Shown here: piece after piece, positions 53,455 through 61,384 of the stretch
Position numbering within the stretch: position 1 is the first letter of the stretch
How the letters are laid out: every line of letters begins with the position of its first letter
Assembly (NCBI GenBank): GCA_021811615.1
Contig: JAJZNW010000013.1
Span: 1-64,000, forward strand
Length of the DNA: 64,000 nt
Direction of reading: 5' to 3'
From: Bacteroidota bacterium
GTDB lineage: Bacteria; Bacteroidota; Ignavibacteria; Kryptoniales; JAKASW01
Position numbers and translations under genes: made by a program
Notes under the pieces: generated by a model
Database searches by the model: none
What the model was told of the DNA's origin: nothing
What the model saw: only the letters and a program-made list of their open reading frames with translations

Positions 53455-53889
53455 ATGAACAAGACAGCCGTGTTTTACGGTACTCTCATTACTATAATTG
53501 TGCTCGCTCTTATTATTTCGTCGGATTTGAATAAGACCCCTGATTACAAACCGAAATTCGCCGGCTTTGTGACAGAGCAGATACTTTCTAAGGACACTAC
53601 AAACACGTATGGCCAAAACCTTCAGGTCCTGCACGGCATACATTCGAAGGAGCAGCTTCTGAATGTCATGCAGGGGTTTTCGGAGGCACTCGGCGTTAAG
53701 TGTGACTTCTGCCACAACACCGCCGATTTTGCAAGTGATTCTAAAGCCCCAAAAAGAATGGCCAGGATCATGATTAGAATGGTGAGAAACATCGACGAAA
53801 ACTATTTGAACGGTCCACAAATGAAGAAGGTGACTTGCTTCACCTGTCATCGCGGTCAGGCAATTCCAAAACTGGTTGCCGAAAGGTGA
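53455..53889 (+). CDS. Di-haem c-type cytochrome, photosynthetic reaction-centre cytochrome family
   Basis: A 144-residue protein with an N-terminal membrane anchor (about 5-23) and two haem-binding motifs, C83-D-F-C-H87 and C128-F-T-C-H132. The surrounding pattern (LLNVMQGFSEALGVKCDFCH, MVRNIDENY, VTCFTCHRGQAIPKL) matches the CytoC_RC/PSCyt family, half the size of tetra-haem reaction-centre subunits. Homologues are common in non-photosynthetic FCB bacteria with unknown roles. It starts 13 bp after the TPR gene and overlaps the barrel gene by 4 nt. Confidence 0.88.
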   Translation: MNKTAVFYGTLITIIVLALIISSDLNKTPDYKPKFAGFVTEQILSKDTTNTYGQNLQVLHGIHSKEQLLNVMQGFSEALGVKCDFCHNTADFASDSKAPKRMARIMIRMVRNIDENYLNGPQMKKVTCFTCHRGQAIPKLVAER

Positions 53890-55571
53890 GAGCGAGGTTC
53901 TTAGCAATAGTTGCCGTACTATGCGCCTGCGCCGTGGGCGCGAATGCGCAGGGAATCGTTACGCCACCCGTATCGACGTTCCAGCCCGATTCAGCTCTCC
54001 CCAGTGTCAAGGTCCCTGAATTTGTCATCACCGGTAAAACGCAGGTCTCACTCCCCAAAGCCGCCAAACCGACCGTGAAAATTGACTCTAGCTATTTTCA
54101 GGATAAGAGAATCCGCGGCATAGAAGCCGAACTCCCGTCGAACCGTGATCTAAGCAGGGAAGCCCTTGAAGGTACTCGGGCAAGGCCGGGACTGTTCGCG
54201 CGGGCCTCCATCGGTCACTATACGACCGCGAATTATCTCTTGTCGGGGAGTGAAAGCCTAAGTGGGTTCGACCTCAACGGCAGCGTGTCCGGCGACTACA
54301 CGGCCGGATTCATCCCCAACACCGCGAGCAGGGGCTTCTCGATTCGTGCCGGTCTCGCTAAGGACATCGATTCGCGCGAAATGATCAAGTCGAGTAATTC
54401 CCTGAACTTCGGCTACTCGCGCTCGAGCTTCTCGCTCTATGGTGGTCCGCAACCGACGCTGCAACGGAAAACCTCAAAGGTCCGGTTCGGGGTGAACTCG
54501 GATATGTATATGGGCGACCTTCCTCTGGCGTTCGGGCTCGACTTCAACGATTTTACGGCCGACGACTACTGGCACGATTCCCAGTCATCGCTCGGCCTCT
54601 TAGCCAGCACCCAGGTACAGCTTCCATCGGGATGGCTTGGATTCAGAGGCGACCTCAGTTTCGGCAACCATACACTAAGCGGGCCTAAAGGCGGGCTCGT
54701 TAACAATCCTGCGACTCAGCCCGATTCGGCTGGACTGAACAGGTCCATTTACAATCTCCGCCTCGGCGGCAGTTACGGAAACTCTTTGATGCTGGGAAGC
54801 TTCACCTACTCGCTTGGGCTCGCCTACTACCAATACCGGGACGACTCCTCGAGCACGGTTGCCAAATTGTACCCCGACTTGAGGGCCGACTACAGAGTTA
54901 GCGACATGGTTTCAGTCTATGCAAGTCTTGACGGATCGGTCAGGCAGGGAAGTCTTGAAAAGTTCTTGTCCGAAGATCAGTATGTGGACGGACTGTTGCC
55001 GATTGTCGATACGCAGAACAATCTCGTGTTTAAACTCGGAGGCAGAGTTCTGGTTGCAGACGGCTTTACGCTCATCCCGCAGGTCGAATACAGGCGTGCG
55101 AAAAACTTGCCGCTCTTCTTCTCCGACTTGACAAACGTTACCCGTTTGACTTATTCGACTAACGCCTCTATAACTTCAGTATCGCTTTCGGCCGATTTCA
55201 GCATGGAGAATTTTTCAGCGAATCTCGGCCTCGAATATCAGAATGGAACGGCAGATTCCCTTTCTTCGATACCAAACCTCCCGCCTTTCAATGCGAACCT
55301 GGGGCTCGATTACCGCTTTACGCCTCAGCTTAATGCCACAGCGCAATTCCTTTTCCTCTCATCGAGGTATTCAGACCTTGCTCTTACCCGTAAGGTGAGC
55401 CCGGTCGGTCTGCTTGACCTCAGGCTCTCTTATGATTTCAAAATAATGGAACTGCCCTTCAAGGTGTTTGCCGGTGGGAATAACTTACTTAACGAAAAGT
55501 ACTACATATGGCAGGGGTACCAGGCTTTCCCCCTGACCCTCTACATCGGTCTGAGCAGCCGGATCTTCTGA
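53886..55571 (+). CDS. Outer-membrane beta-barrel protein, TonB-receptor-like
   Basis: A 561-residue protein: signal peptide MRARFLAIVAVLCACAVGANAQ, a short linker with PEFVITGKTQVSLP, then about 20 amphipathic strands ending FPLTLYIGLSSRIF, whose terminal aromatic residue is a BamA-type signal. The end resembles the last strands of TonB-dependent receptors (LNEKYYIWQGYQAFP), but there is no plug domain. I use GTG 53886 (GTGA overlap with the cytochrome stop), because an ORF start at 53835 would put 17 residues before the signal peptide. Confidence 0.78.
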   Translation: MRARFLAIVAVLCACAVGANAQGIVTPPVSTFQPDSALPSVKVPEFVITGKTQVSLPKAAKPTVKIDSSYFQDKRIRGIEAELPSNRDLSREALEGTRARPGLFARASIGHYTTANYLLSGSESLSGFDLNGSVSGDYTAGFIPNTASRGFSIRAGLAKDIDSREMIKSSNSLNFGYSRSSFSLYGGPQPTLQRKTSKVRFGVNSDMYMGDLPLAFGLDFNDFTADDYWHDSQSSLGLLASTQVQLPSGWLGFRGDLSFGNHTLSGPKGGLVNNPATQPDSAGLNRSIYNLRLGGSYGNSLMLGSFTYSLGLAYYQYRDDSSSTVAKLYPDLRADYRVSDMVSVYASLDGSVRQGSLEKFLSEDQYVDGLLPIVDTQNNLVFKLGGRVLVADGFTLIPQVEYRRAKNLPLFFSDLTNVTRLTYSTNASITSVSLSADFSMENFSANLGLEYQNGTADSLSSIPNLPPFNANLGLDYRFTPQLNATAQFLFLSSRYSDLALTRKVSPVGLLDLRLSYDFKIMELPFKVFAGGNNLLNEKYYIWQGYQAFPLTLYIGLSSRIF

Positions 55572-55640
55572 GACTTAGCGCACACGGCTTTTCATTTTGG
55601 CTGATATGTCGTGAAATGAGGTTGAATCAATTCAAAATAT

Positions 55641-55659
55641 TTCGCACTTTGAGTGCGAA
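55641..55659. promoter_or_regulatory. Perfect inverted repeat before the SPOR gene
   Basis: TTCGCACT-ttg-AGTGCGAA, an 8-bp perfect dyad with a 3-bp spacer, 30 bp upstream of the SPOR start. It could be a protein-binding operator or an mRNA hairpin that separates expression of the barrel and SPOR genes. Confidence 0.4.
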
Positions 55660-55689
55660 GAACTCCAACCAATTGAGGAGGAATGTACG

Positions 55690-56277
55690 ATGGGAAATCT
55701 GAATTTTCAGGAAGGCCAGAACGAGAATCCCGAACAGGATCCAAACCAGAACCAGGGACCGAATCAGCCTGAAGAAAACGAGAGAAACCTGAGGGCAGAC
55801 GAAGGCTATATCGATGATCCGACAAGCGGCTCGTCCAAGTTTCTCTGGATTGCTATCGTAGTCGTACTCATCGCGGGCATAGGGGGTGCCCTTTACATGC
55901 TGAACCGGGCGGGCTATTTGAAGTTTTTGAATAAGAAGAAGCCTGCAATCACGACGATTACTACGCAGGCTCCCGCGGCTCCCGCTCCGACCGCCGTCCC
56001 GGGTATGACGAAAGCGGCTGCCAAACCGGCGCCGGCACCACAGGGCTCCTTTGCGTTACAGGTAGCAGCCTTCACGAACAGGCAACAGGCCGACAGGTTC
56101 GTATCATCCATGCGGAAAAAAGGTGTCGATTCTTATGTGGCTGAGAGCCTGGCTGGCGGTAAAAAATGGTATAGGGTCTGTACGGGTTCGTTTGACACGA
56201 AGCTGAAGGCGATCGCAGCCATTCACAACATGAAGCAAAAAGTTGGAACCGATGTCTGGGTTGTACCCGCTCAATGA
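55690..56277 (+). CDS. SPOR-domain membrane protein
   Basis: A 195-residue inner-membrane protein: an Asn/Gln/Glu/Pro-rich cytoplasmic tail (1-50), one membrane helix (about 52-72), a Pro/Ala-rich linker, and a C-terminal SPOR domain (about 118-193: SFALQVAAFTNRQQADRF, WYRVCTGSF). SPOR domains bind denuded septal peptidoglycan, so the protein probably sits at division sites. GAGGAGGA (55675-55682) at 7-nt spacing supports ATG 55690 over an out-of-frame ATG 7 nt earlier. Confidence 0.88.
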   Translation: MGNLNFQEGQNENPEQDPNQNQGPNQPEENERNLRADEGYIDDPTSGSSKFLWIAIVVVLIAGIGGALYMLNRAGYLKFLNKKKPAITTITTQAPAAPAPTAVPGMTKAAAKPAPAPQGSFALQVAAFTNRQQADRFVSSMRKKGVDSYVAESLAGGKKWYRVCTGSFDTKLKAIAAIHNMKQKVGTDVWVVPAQ

Positions 56278-57178
56278 CAAGTCTAGAAGCATAGCCGGTT
56301 CGTACTTCTACAGGCAGTACGAACTTAAGAGAATTTATCGGAAGAATTTCTACAACGGCATGTTTCTCGCTATCGGTGTGCATGCCGTTATCTTTCTATT
56401 ACTTATCCTTTATGCGCCGGCTCTGACCAAGCCGCCTGAAGTGAAAATGGTTCTCTTGCCTCCTGTCGACGTTCATTTCAACGTGATGCAAATGAGAATG
56501 GTCGGCAGTAAGCAATCGGGTATGGACGTATCCGGCGCGGGCGGTGGCAATGGTACTATCCGCCAGAATGCCGCGGCCGCTTACGCTATTGCAGCCCCTT
56601 CAAACAGAGCCAATCCGTTGAACTCGATCGATCAGAAAGCTTCAGTTGTCCCACGGTCTCTCCAGGGGCCCGGCATGAATAATATTGTCGGGATTAGCAG
56701 GCGCCCGGTCTATTTCGATACTGTCAACGGCTTCAGCGGCAATTCCATGAACGGCACCGGATCCGGCGGCGGTATTGGGACAACGATCGGCGACACGATC
56801 GGCACAGGAGCGGGGCTCACCGGCAAGCCGGGATTTGGCGGAGGATTCGGTAACCGGTTCGTCCCGGGTAACCCGGGCAATAACTCTGCCTCCGGAACTC
56901 CTTACGCTATTTCATGGAACGGCGTCGCGCGGGCTCTCGTGGCCGGAAACAGACCTGAGTTTCCTCCCGGTGCCGAGAGCGGAGGGGTGGTCAAGATCAG
57001 AATCGTCGTGAATCCTGCGGGAGACGTAGTCTCGATGGTCCCTGTACAGAAATCCGGAGCGCGATTGGATGAGGCCGCCATGGCGGCGATCAGAACCTGG
57101 CGCTTCAGCAGGCTGGAGAGAAATTATCCCCAGGTCAACCAGTCTGCAGTCGCTACCTTCGTCTTCAAGGCGGAATAA
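56252..57178 (+). CDS. TonB-family energy-transducing protein
   Basis: A 308-residue protein with a short cytoplasmic start, one membrane helix (about 36-55), a Gly/Asn-rich periplasmic spacer (GSGGGIGTTIGDTIGTGAG) and a C-terminal TonB_C domain (about 215-308: VKIRIVVNPAGDVVSM, AAIRTWRFSRL). It would couple the proton motive force to an outer-membrane partner, plausibly the barrel two genes upstream. The ATG at 56252 overlaps the SPOR gene by 26 nt; a TTG at 56243 is less likely. No ExbB/ExbD here. Confidence 0.85.
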   Translation: MSGLYPLNDKSRSIAGSYFYRQYELKRIYRKNFYNGMFLAIGVHAVIFLLLILYAPALTKPPEVKMVLLPPVDVHFNVMQMRMVGSKQSGMDVSGAGGGNGTIRQNAAAAYAIAAPSNRANPLNSIDQKASVVPRSLQGPGMNNIVGISRRPVYFDTVNGFSGNSMNGTGSGGGIGTTIGDTIGTGAGLTGKPGFGGGFGNRFVPGNPGNNSASGTPYAISWNGVARALVAGNRPEFPPGAESGGVVKIRIVVNPAGDVVSMVPVQKSGARLDEAAMAAIRTWRFSRLERNYPQVNQSAVATFVFKAE

Positions 57179-57183
57179 ACTGA

Positions 57184-57957
57184 TTGAGTCAGTCCGGGCC
57201 GCGTAAACGGGCAAACCGCAAACAACAAATAATCACGAATCGGTTGGAAGTAGTAGCTTCAAGGCTCCGTGAGCTGTTCGGAGTTCCCGAAAGAAAACGC
57301 AGGCTGCCCGACCCCCTCGATCTCCTCGTGGCTACGATACTCTCGCAGAATACCAACGACATCAACAGTCACAAAGCGTACGTCAATCTAAAGAGTAGAT
57401 ATCCTGACTTCATGGATCTCGCTGCTGCACGCCCGCGGGACGTGGAACGGCTCATCAAAGTGGGCGGAATAGCGAACAAGAAAAGCAAAACCATAGTAGC
57501 TGTAGTCGCCGAGATACGGAAAAAGTTCGCCGGTTTTGAAAGAAGAAAACTTCGGAGAGAGAACAGGGATGCACTCATCGATTCGCTCACGGAGTTGAAC
57601 GGTGTCGGCTATAAGACTGCCTCATGCGTTGCACTTTTCGCTCTCGGCGACGACGACGCGTTTCCGGTCGACACGCACGTTCACCGGGTATTGAACAGGC
57701 TCGGGATAGTCTGCCAGAAAACTCCCGACAAGACGTACCTCGCAGTCCGGGACTCCATCCCCAAAGGGAAGGGGTACGAGATCCATTTGAATCTCATCAA
57801 GTTCGGACGGAAGATTTGTACGGCTCAGAAGCCGAGCTGTTTTGAATGTGTGCTTTTCGACGTCTGTGATTGGAAAGAAAAAAAACTTCAAGCGGAAAAG
57901 AAAGCTCCGACCGCAGATGATAATAAAATCGAGTTCATGCTCCTGGAAGAGGTCTGA
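57184..57957 (+). CDS. nth: Endonuclease III
   Basis: A 257-residue base-excision DNA glycosylase/AP lyase for oxidised pyrimidines. The helix-hairpin-helix is LNGVGYKTAS with the catalytic K144; D163 in PVDTHVHRV is the conserved Asp; the [4Fe-4S] loop C212-x6-C219-x2-C222-x5-C228 is complete. A Lys-rich N-terminal extension of about 20 residues and a C-terminal tail make it longer than E. coli Nth (211). It begins 5 bp after the TonB gene with TTG; a start further in is possible. Confidence 0.93.
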   Translation: MSQSGPRKRANRKQQIITNRLEVVASRLRELFGVPERKRRLPDPLDLLVATILSQNTNDINSHKAYVNLKSRYPDFMDLAAARPRDVERLIKVGGIANKKSKTIVAVVAEIRKKFAGFERRKLRRENRDALIDSLTELNGVGYKTASCVALFALGDDDAFPVDTHVHRVLNRLGIVCQKTPDKTYLAVRDSIPKGKGYEIHLNLIKFGRKICTAQKPSCFECVLFDVCDWKEKKLQAEKKAPTADDNKIEFMLLEEV

Positions 57958-58123
57958 TCTTCGGAACGAGAAGCGATCGCGACAACTAACTCGAGTGTGT
58001 GAGGAAAATCAGCCTTCGATAATCGTTTGTGAGCGCGGGAGTTATGCCAACTCGGCAGCGGTGGAGAGTGTATCACTGGAAATCGTTATTGAATTTTATA
58101 CGACTATTCATTAAGTAGAACCT

Positions 58124-59125
58124 ATGAACCGGTTAGAGGAAACACGCGCACCTCGAATCAGCGGCATCAACGTTTCGGGAGAGACTGTCGAGGTCGACTA
58201 TTCAACCCACCTGATGAACATTCTCCTTTTCTTCGAGCCGGTTTCGAGATATTGCCTGAATTCCGTCGAGCGTGTCCGGTTGATCTCAACTCGTTATGAG
58301 AATCTCTCCACAGGTTTCTGGTTTGTATTGGAACCCCGTTTGTCGTGCATGCTGCATTCAGATGTCGCCAAGAAGGCACTCGACAGGATGAGCGTTTTTT
58401 CCAACGTCCTCTTCGACCCGAATAACATGATTGCTCTGCAATCAGGGGTGCAGACCGTCCCCGCGGTATTTGTTGTCGATTCGAACGGCTTCCTGATCTC
58501 GAGGTATGAAGGGGAAATAAGCTGGGTTGAGATCGAACGGAATATTCAGGCGCGAATTGCACAGTCCGGTTACCGTGATGAACTTCCTACCATGCCGAAG
58601 CCGGATAACTATTCCGGCACAATAAGGTCTGCATCCGTGATGCGCCAGATGGGTTATGCTAACGGCGATTATGTATTTGGGAGTGTTATCGTTCCTGAGT
58701 CGGATCAGCAATTCTCCCTTCCCAATTTTTATCTTATTAACACGATCTACCCGTTTGGTGCCTGGTATGTGAGCAGGGATTTCATCGAGGGTAAATCGGG
58801 AAGCACTTTGTATATAAGCTGTGCCAGGGACGAATCGGTGTATTTGTTCGCCGGCTCGGAGGAACATACCCTCCTCAGATTGCACACCTCAATTGAATCT
58901 TCCCAGCATATATCGTTTGGAAGGGACGTTAAGACTGAGAATGGCTCGCTTCGAATTGAAGTCGACGACTTCAGACCCTATGAGCTTTTCTCTAACACCG
59001 GAGACTCAGACCTCCTGATCAGTCTGCAGGTGATGTCCGGCTCAGTGCAACTCTTTTCGGTTGAGTTTTGTCCGCAGCTCGATACCCTTTTCGGTGTAAA
59101 CGCGTCACGCCCGTCGCGTTTGTAA
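58124..59125 (+). CDS. Thioredoxin-fold protein with a C-terminal DipZ-like domain
   Basis: A 333-residue protein without signal peptide. Residues about 1-155 look like a TlpA/AhpC-type thioredoxin fold (ILLFFEPVSRYCLN, VQTVPAVFVVDSNGFLISR) in which the CxxC active site is absent; only one Cys (C43) lies at that position. Residues about 190-325 resemble the beta-rich C-terminal domain of DipZ-type proteins (FGAWYVSRDFIEGKSGSTLY). Probably a redox-inactive or single-Cys variant; role unknown. It stands alone, with no clear Shine-Dalgarno. Confidence 0.6.
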   Translation: MNRLEETRAPRISGINVSGETVEVDYSTHLMNILLFFEPVSRYCLNSVERVRLISTRYENLSTGFWFVLEPRLSCMLHSDVAKKALDRMSVFSNVLFDPNNMIALQSGVQTVPAVFVVDSNGFLISRYEGEISWVEIERNIQARIAQSGYRDELPTMPKPDNYSGTIRSASVMRQMGYANGDYVFGSVIVPESDQQFSLPNFYLINTIYPFGAWYVSRDFIEGKSGSTLYISCARDESVYLFAGSEEHTLLRLHTSIESSQHISFGRDVKTENGSLRIEVDDFRPYELFSNTGDSDLLISLQVMSGSVQLFSVEFCPQLDTLFGVNASRPSRL

Positions 59126-59199
59126 AATACCCTGTTGTCAGACTAATCCTTCTCGCTCTGGACTCTTCCACATTGCCGGCGTTTCTAAATAGGGCGGCA

Positions 59200-59637
59200 C
59201 TATCCCTCTATCGGTGGAATCCCTTCGAACGAAGAAATCATTTCGCGAAACTCTGCCGGTATCTCTGTCGTCTTTCGTGCCGAGTAGTCGTAAGCCACAA
59301 GCACACTGGACCCCTCGGCGACCCTCCGTCCGTCGGCGACATCCGTTATCAGGTAGGTCATTTCTAAGCTCTTGTTCTTCAGCCAGGTGACTCTCGTGTG
59401 AACCCGCAGCACTTCACCGTAGTAAGCCGGCGACCTGTAATTACAGTGCATATCCAGAACTATGATGCCGAGGGCTGACGCGTCGTCCTTAGGAAAATCG
59501 AACAGGTTGTGGAGGTAATGGACTCTTCCTTCTTCGAAATAGCTGATGTATGCGGCATTGTTCACATGACCGAGCGCGTCCATGTCCGAGAAGCGTACCG
59601 GCACATCAACACTGAATTTGAAATCTTCTTTTTTCAT
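59200..59637 (-). CDS. Acyl-CoA thioesterase, YbgC/FadM-like 4HBT family
   Basis: A 145-residue hotdog enzyme. VRFSDMDALGHVNNAAYISYFEEGR has the catalytic Asp and the GHVNN loop of the 4-hydroxybenzoyl-CoA thioesterase family, and LDMHCNYRSPAYYGEVL follows. It hydrolyses acyl-CoA thioesters; chain preference unknown. The ATG at 59637 has no Shine-Dalgarno, and the promoter's -7 element ends 5 nt before it, so the mRNA may be leaderless. In-frame codons upstream to 59673 would overlap that promoter. Confidence 0.87.
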   Translation of the reverse strand: MKKEDFKFSVDVPVRFSDMDALGHVNNAAYISYFEEGRVHYLHNLFDFPKDDASALGIIVLDMHCNYRSPAYYGEVLRVHTRVTWLKNKSLEMTYLITDVADGRRVAEGSSVLVAYDYSARKTTEIPAEFREMISSFEGIPPIEG

Positions 59638-59642
59638 ACGCG

Positions 59643-59674
59643 AAAGATTAATCAATCGAAGACACACATTCAAC
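59643..59674 (-). promoter_or_regulatory. Promoter for the 4HBT thioesterase, leaderless type
   Basis: Reading leftward: GTTG (59674-59671), 20 bp, TAATCTTT (59650-59643). The start codon at 59637 follows after 5 nt, where transcription should begin. Confidence 0.45.
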
Positions 59675-59752
59675 GATATGAAGCAGCGGACAACCCCGTA
59701 GCTCCCTGCACCGTCTTCTGAGCATGCCTGCCAGGCTGGAGCTTAACTACTA

Positions 59753-59807
59753 CACAGAGATACGCGGAGAGAAGCAAATAACCTCTGTGGCCCTCTGTCC
59801 TCTCTCC
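59753..59807. repeat. Intergenic palindromic element, copy 3 (variant units)
   Basis: Units in 10-bp register: CACAGAGATA (59753), CGCGGAGAGA (59763), then the reversed forms CCTCTGTGG (59782), CCTCTGTCC (59792) and TCTCTCC (59801). CACAGAG/CTCTGTG and GGAGAGA/TCTCTCC pair perfectly over 7 bp each. The arrangement of left and right arms is the same as in copy 1. Confidence 0.45.
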
Positions 59808-59837
59808 CGCTCATTAATATCCCATCAGGATAATGCG

Positions 59838-59860
59838 GTCCCGCAGACCCGGATCCCGGC
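59838..59860. repeat. 23-bp dispersed GC-rich repeat, copy 2
   Basis: GTCCCGCAGACC followed by CGGATCCCGGC; 19 of 23 positions match 31845-31867. It is part of the roughly 400-bp gene-free region before pta. Confidence 0.4.
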
Positions 59861-59989
59861 ATACGAATAATATTGACGGGAGATTCCGCGTTGCGGCATC
59901 GGTGGAACTCTGTGAAATGTTCAAAGCCAGGCAGCGTCTGTCTGCCAGGGATGTGCTAAGCAATTACACCGAAGGTCTCACCGGCATGC

Positions 59990-60021
59990 GTTGCCCTTTC
60001 GGGTATTATCGATTAGATTTG
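59990..60021 (+). promoter_or_regulatory. Promoter for pta
   Basis: GTTG (59990-59993), 20 bp, TAGATTTG (60014-60021), a perfect TAnnTTTG -7 element. The predicted leader to ATG 60055 is about 28 nt. An in-frame extension to 59833 would run across this promoter, which argues for the shorter protein. Confidence 0.6.
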
Positions 60022-60054
60022 TACAAGTTAACCCCAACTAAACCGCAGATTACA

Positions 60055-61035
60055 ATGGAAACAAAACTTATTGAAACTATCAAGTCTAAGGCAAAAACCC
60101 TTAATCGCCACATTGTACTTCCCGACGCCATGGACGAGCGGGCAATACAAGCGGCGCGTAAAATCACAGACCAGTCAATTGCAAAAGTCTCCCTCATCGG
60201 AGATGAAAAGGATGTCCGCAGAAAAGCGGACGATCTGAACGTTCGTCTGAATTCCATCGACATAATCGATCCTGCCAGGAGCAGCGATCTCGAAAAGTAC
60301 TCGCAATCGTTCTATGAGAAGAGGAAATCGAAGGGAATGACCCCCGAGCAGGCGCTTGAAACGATGAAGAAGCCGCTCTTTTTCGGCGCCATGATGGTGA
60401 AGGAAGGGCTCGCCAATGGAAGCGTAGCGGGCTCGCTTTCCACGACCGGCGACGTCCTCCGCGCAGGTATTCAGGTCATCGGCATGAAGGAAGGAATATC
60501 GATTGTCTCCAGCTTCTTCCTGATGGTATTCCCATCGAAGATATTCTCGTTCGCAGATTGCGCGGTTGTACCCGATCCGACCGCAGAGCAACTTGCAGAC
60601 ATCGCCATATCGACGGCAGAAAACCACAGGAAACTCGTGGGCGATGAGCCCCGGGTCGCGATGCTTTCGTTTTCAACGAAGGGAAGCGCGAAGCACGAGC
60701 TTGTAGATAAGGTGGTACAGGCTACCGAACTCGTTCAGAAAAGGGCTCCCAACCTGAAGGTCGACGGCGAACTTCAGCTCGACGCGGCTGTGGTACCGGA
60801 TGTCGCCAAGAGGAAGGCGCCTGCAAGCGCGGTCGCCGGCGAAGCGAACGTTCTGGTGTTCCCCGATCTGAACGCAGGCAACATCGGTTACAAGCTGGCA
60901 CAGCGGATGGGAGGCGCCGATGCGCTCGGTCCGATCGTGCAGGGCCTGAAGAAACCGGCATTCGACCTCTCCAGGGGGTGCAGCGTTCAGGACATTGTCG
61001 ACGTCGTCGCGATCAACTGTGTGATGGGAGCTTGA
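60055..61035 (+). CDS. pta: Phosphate acetyltransferase
   Basis: A 326-residue single-domain Pta that interconverts acetyl-CoA and acetyl phosphate. Family motifs: [64 protein letters not shown] and [16 protein letters not shown]. Length and N-terminus fit the short bacterial Pta, so I start at ATG 60055, consistent with the promoter at 59990-60021. A butyryl-specific enzyme is a less likely alternative. The acetate kinase gene is not adjacent. Confidence 0.92.
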   Translation: METKLIETIKSKAKTLNRHIVLPDAMDERAIQAARKITDQSIAKVSLIGDEKDVRRKADDLNVRLNSIDIIDPARSSDLEKYSQSFYEKRKSKGMTPEQALETMKKPLFFGAMMVKEGLANGSVAGSLSTTGDVLRAGIQVIGMKEGISIVSSFFLMVFPSKIFSFADCAVVPDPTAEQLADIAISTAENHRKLVGDEPRVAMLSFSTKGSAKHELVDKVVQATELVQKRAPNLKVDGELQLDAAVVPDVAKRKAPASAVAGEANVLVFPDLNAGNIGYKLAQRMGGADALGPIVQGLKKPAFDLSRGCSVQDIVDVVAINCVMGA

Positions 61036-61258
61036 AGTATTTCAGATGCCTCCTTCCTTCGATGCTCCTATGAGGGCGTTGTGATTTCCCCATGAGGGCT
61101 TTATGCCTCGTCCTGTTTTGAATGGGCCACGGAGCAAAGTAAGAGCTTCTGTTCGTCAACCCCTGAGGCCCGTTTGGAAGGCACAAAGCCCTTAAGGAGA
61201 ATCGATGGGTGGTGGTTTTGTTCAAACCAGGCTGGAATGTCATCGGTCTAACGTGGTT
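61036..61258. other. Intergenic region between pta and the KDO operon
   Basis: No gene is recognised. It contains an imperfect 14-bp direct repeat (61070-61083 and 61092-61105) and short GC inverted words but no T-tract terminator for pta. Confidence 0.4.
61070..61105. repeat. Short imperfect direct repeat
   Basis: ATGAGGGCGTTGTG (61070-61083) and ATGAGGGCTTTATG (61092-61105) match at 12 of 14 positions, 8 bp apart, in gene-free DNA. Confidence 0.4.
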
Positions 61259-61290
61259 TTTGAAACTCTATCACCGGTTTGCTAACTTTT
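61259..61290 (+). promoter_or_regulatory. Promoter for the KDO/LPS operon
   Basis: TTTG (61259-61262), 20 bp, TAACTTTT (61283-61290). Transcription would begin near 61296, leaving a leader of about 89 nt before the preferred kdsA ATG (61385). Confidence 0.6.
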
Positions 61291-61384
61291 CATTTGTGTT
61301 ACTTCGTATCGTCCGATCGTGGTCCGGCAAACGTCCGAAACCGCTGAGAATGAAGATTCCCGAATTGGAAGAATGTTGAAGGAT

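Noticed and set aside
53835-53885. Earlier start for the outer-membrane barrel
   Set aside because: It would place 17 residues, read from within the cytochrome's haem-motif codons, before an otherwise perfect signal peptide.
53455-53889. Inference of a photosynthetic organism from the reaction-centre-type cytochrome
   Set aside because: No bacteriochlorophyll or reaction-centre gene is present, and the family is also found in non-photosynthetic relatives.
59833-60054. N-terminal extension of Pta by 74 codons
   Set aside because: It crosses a strong promoter (59990-60021), has no similarity to Pta, and the shorter form has the normal family length.
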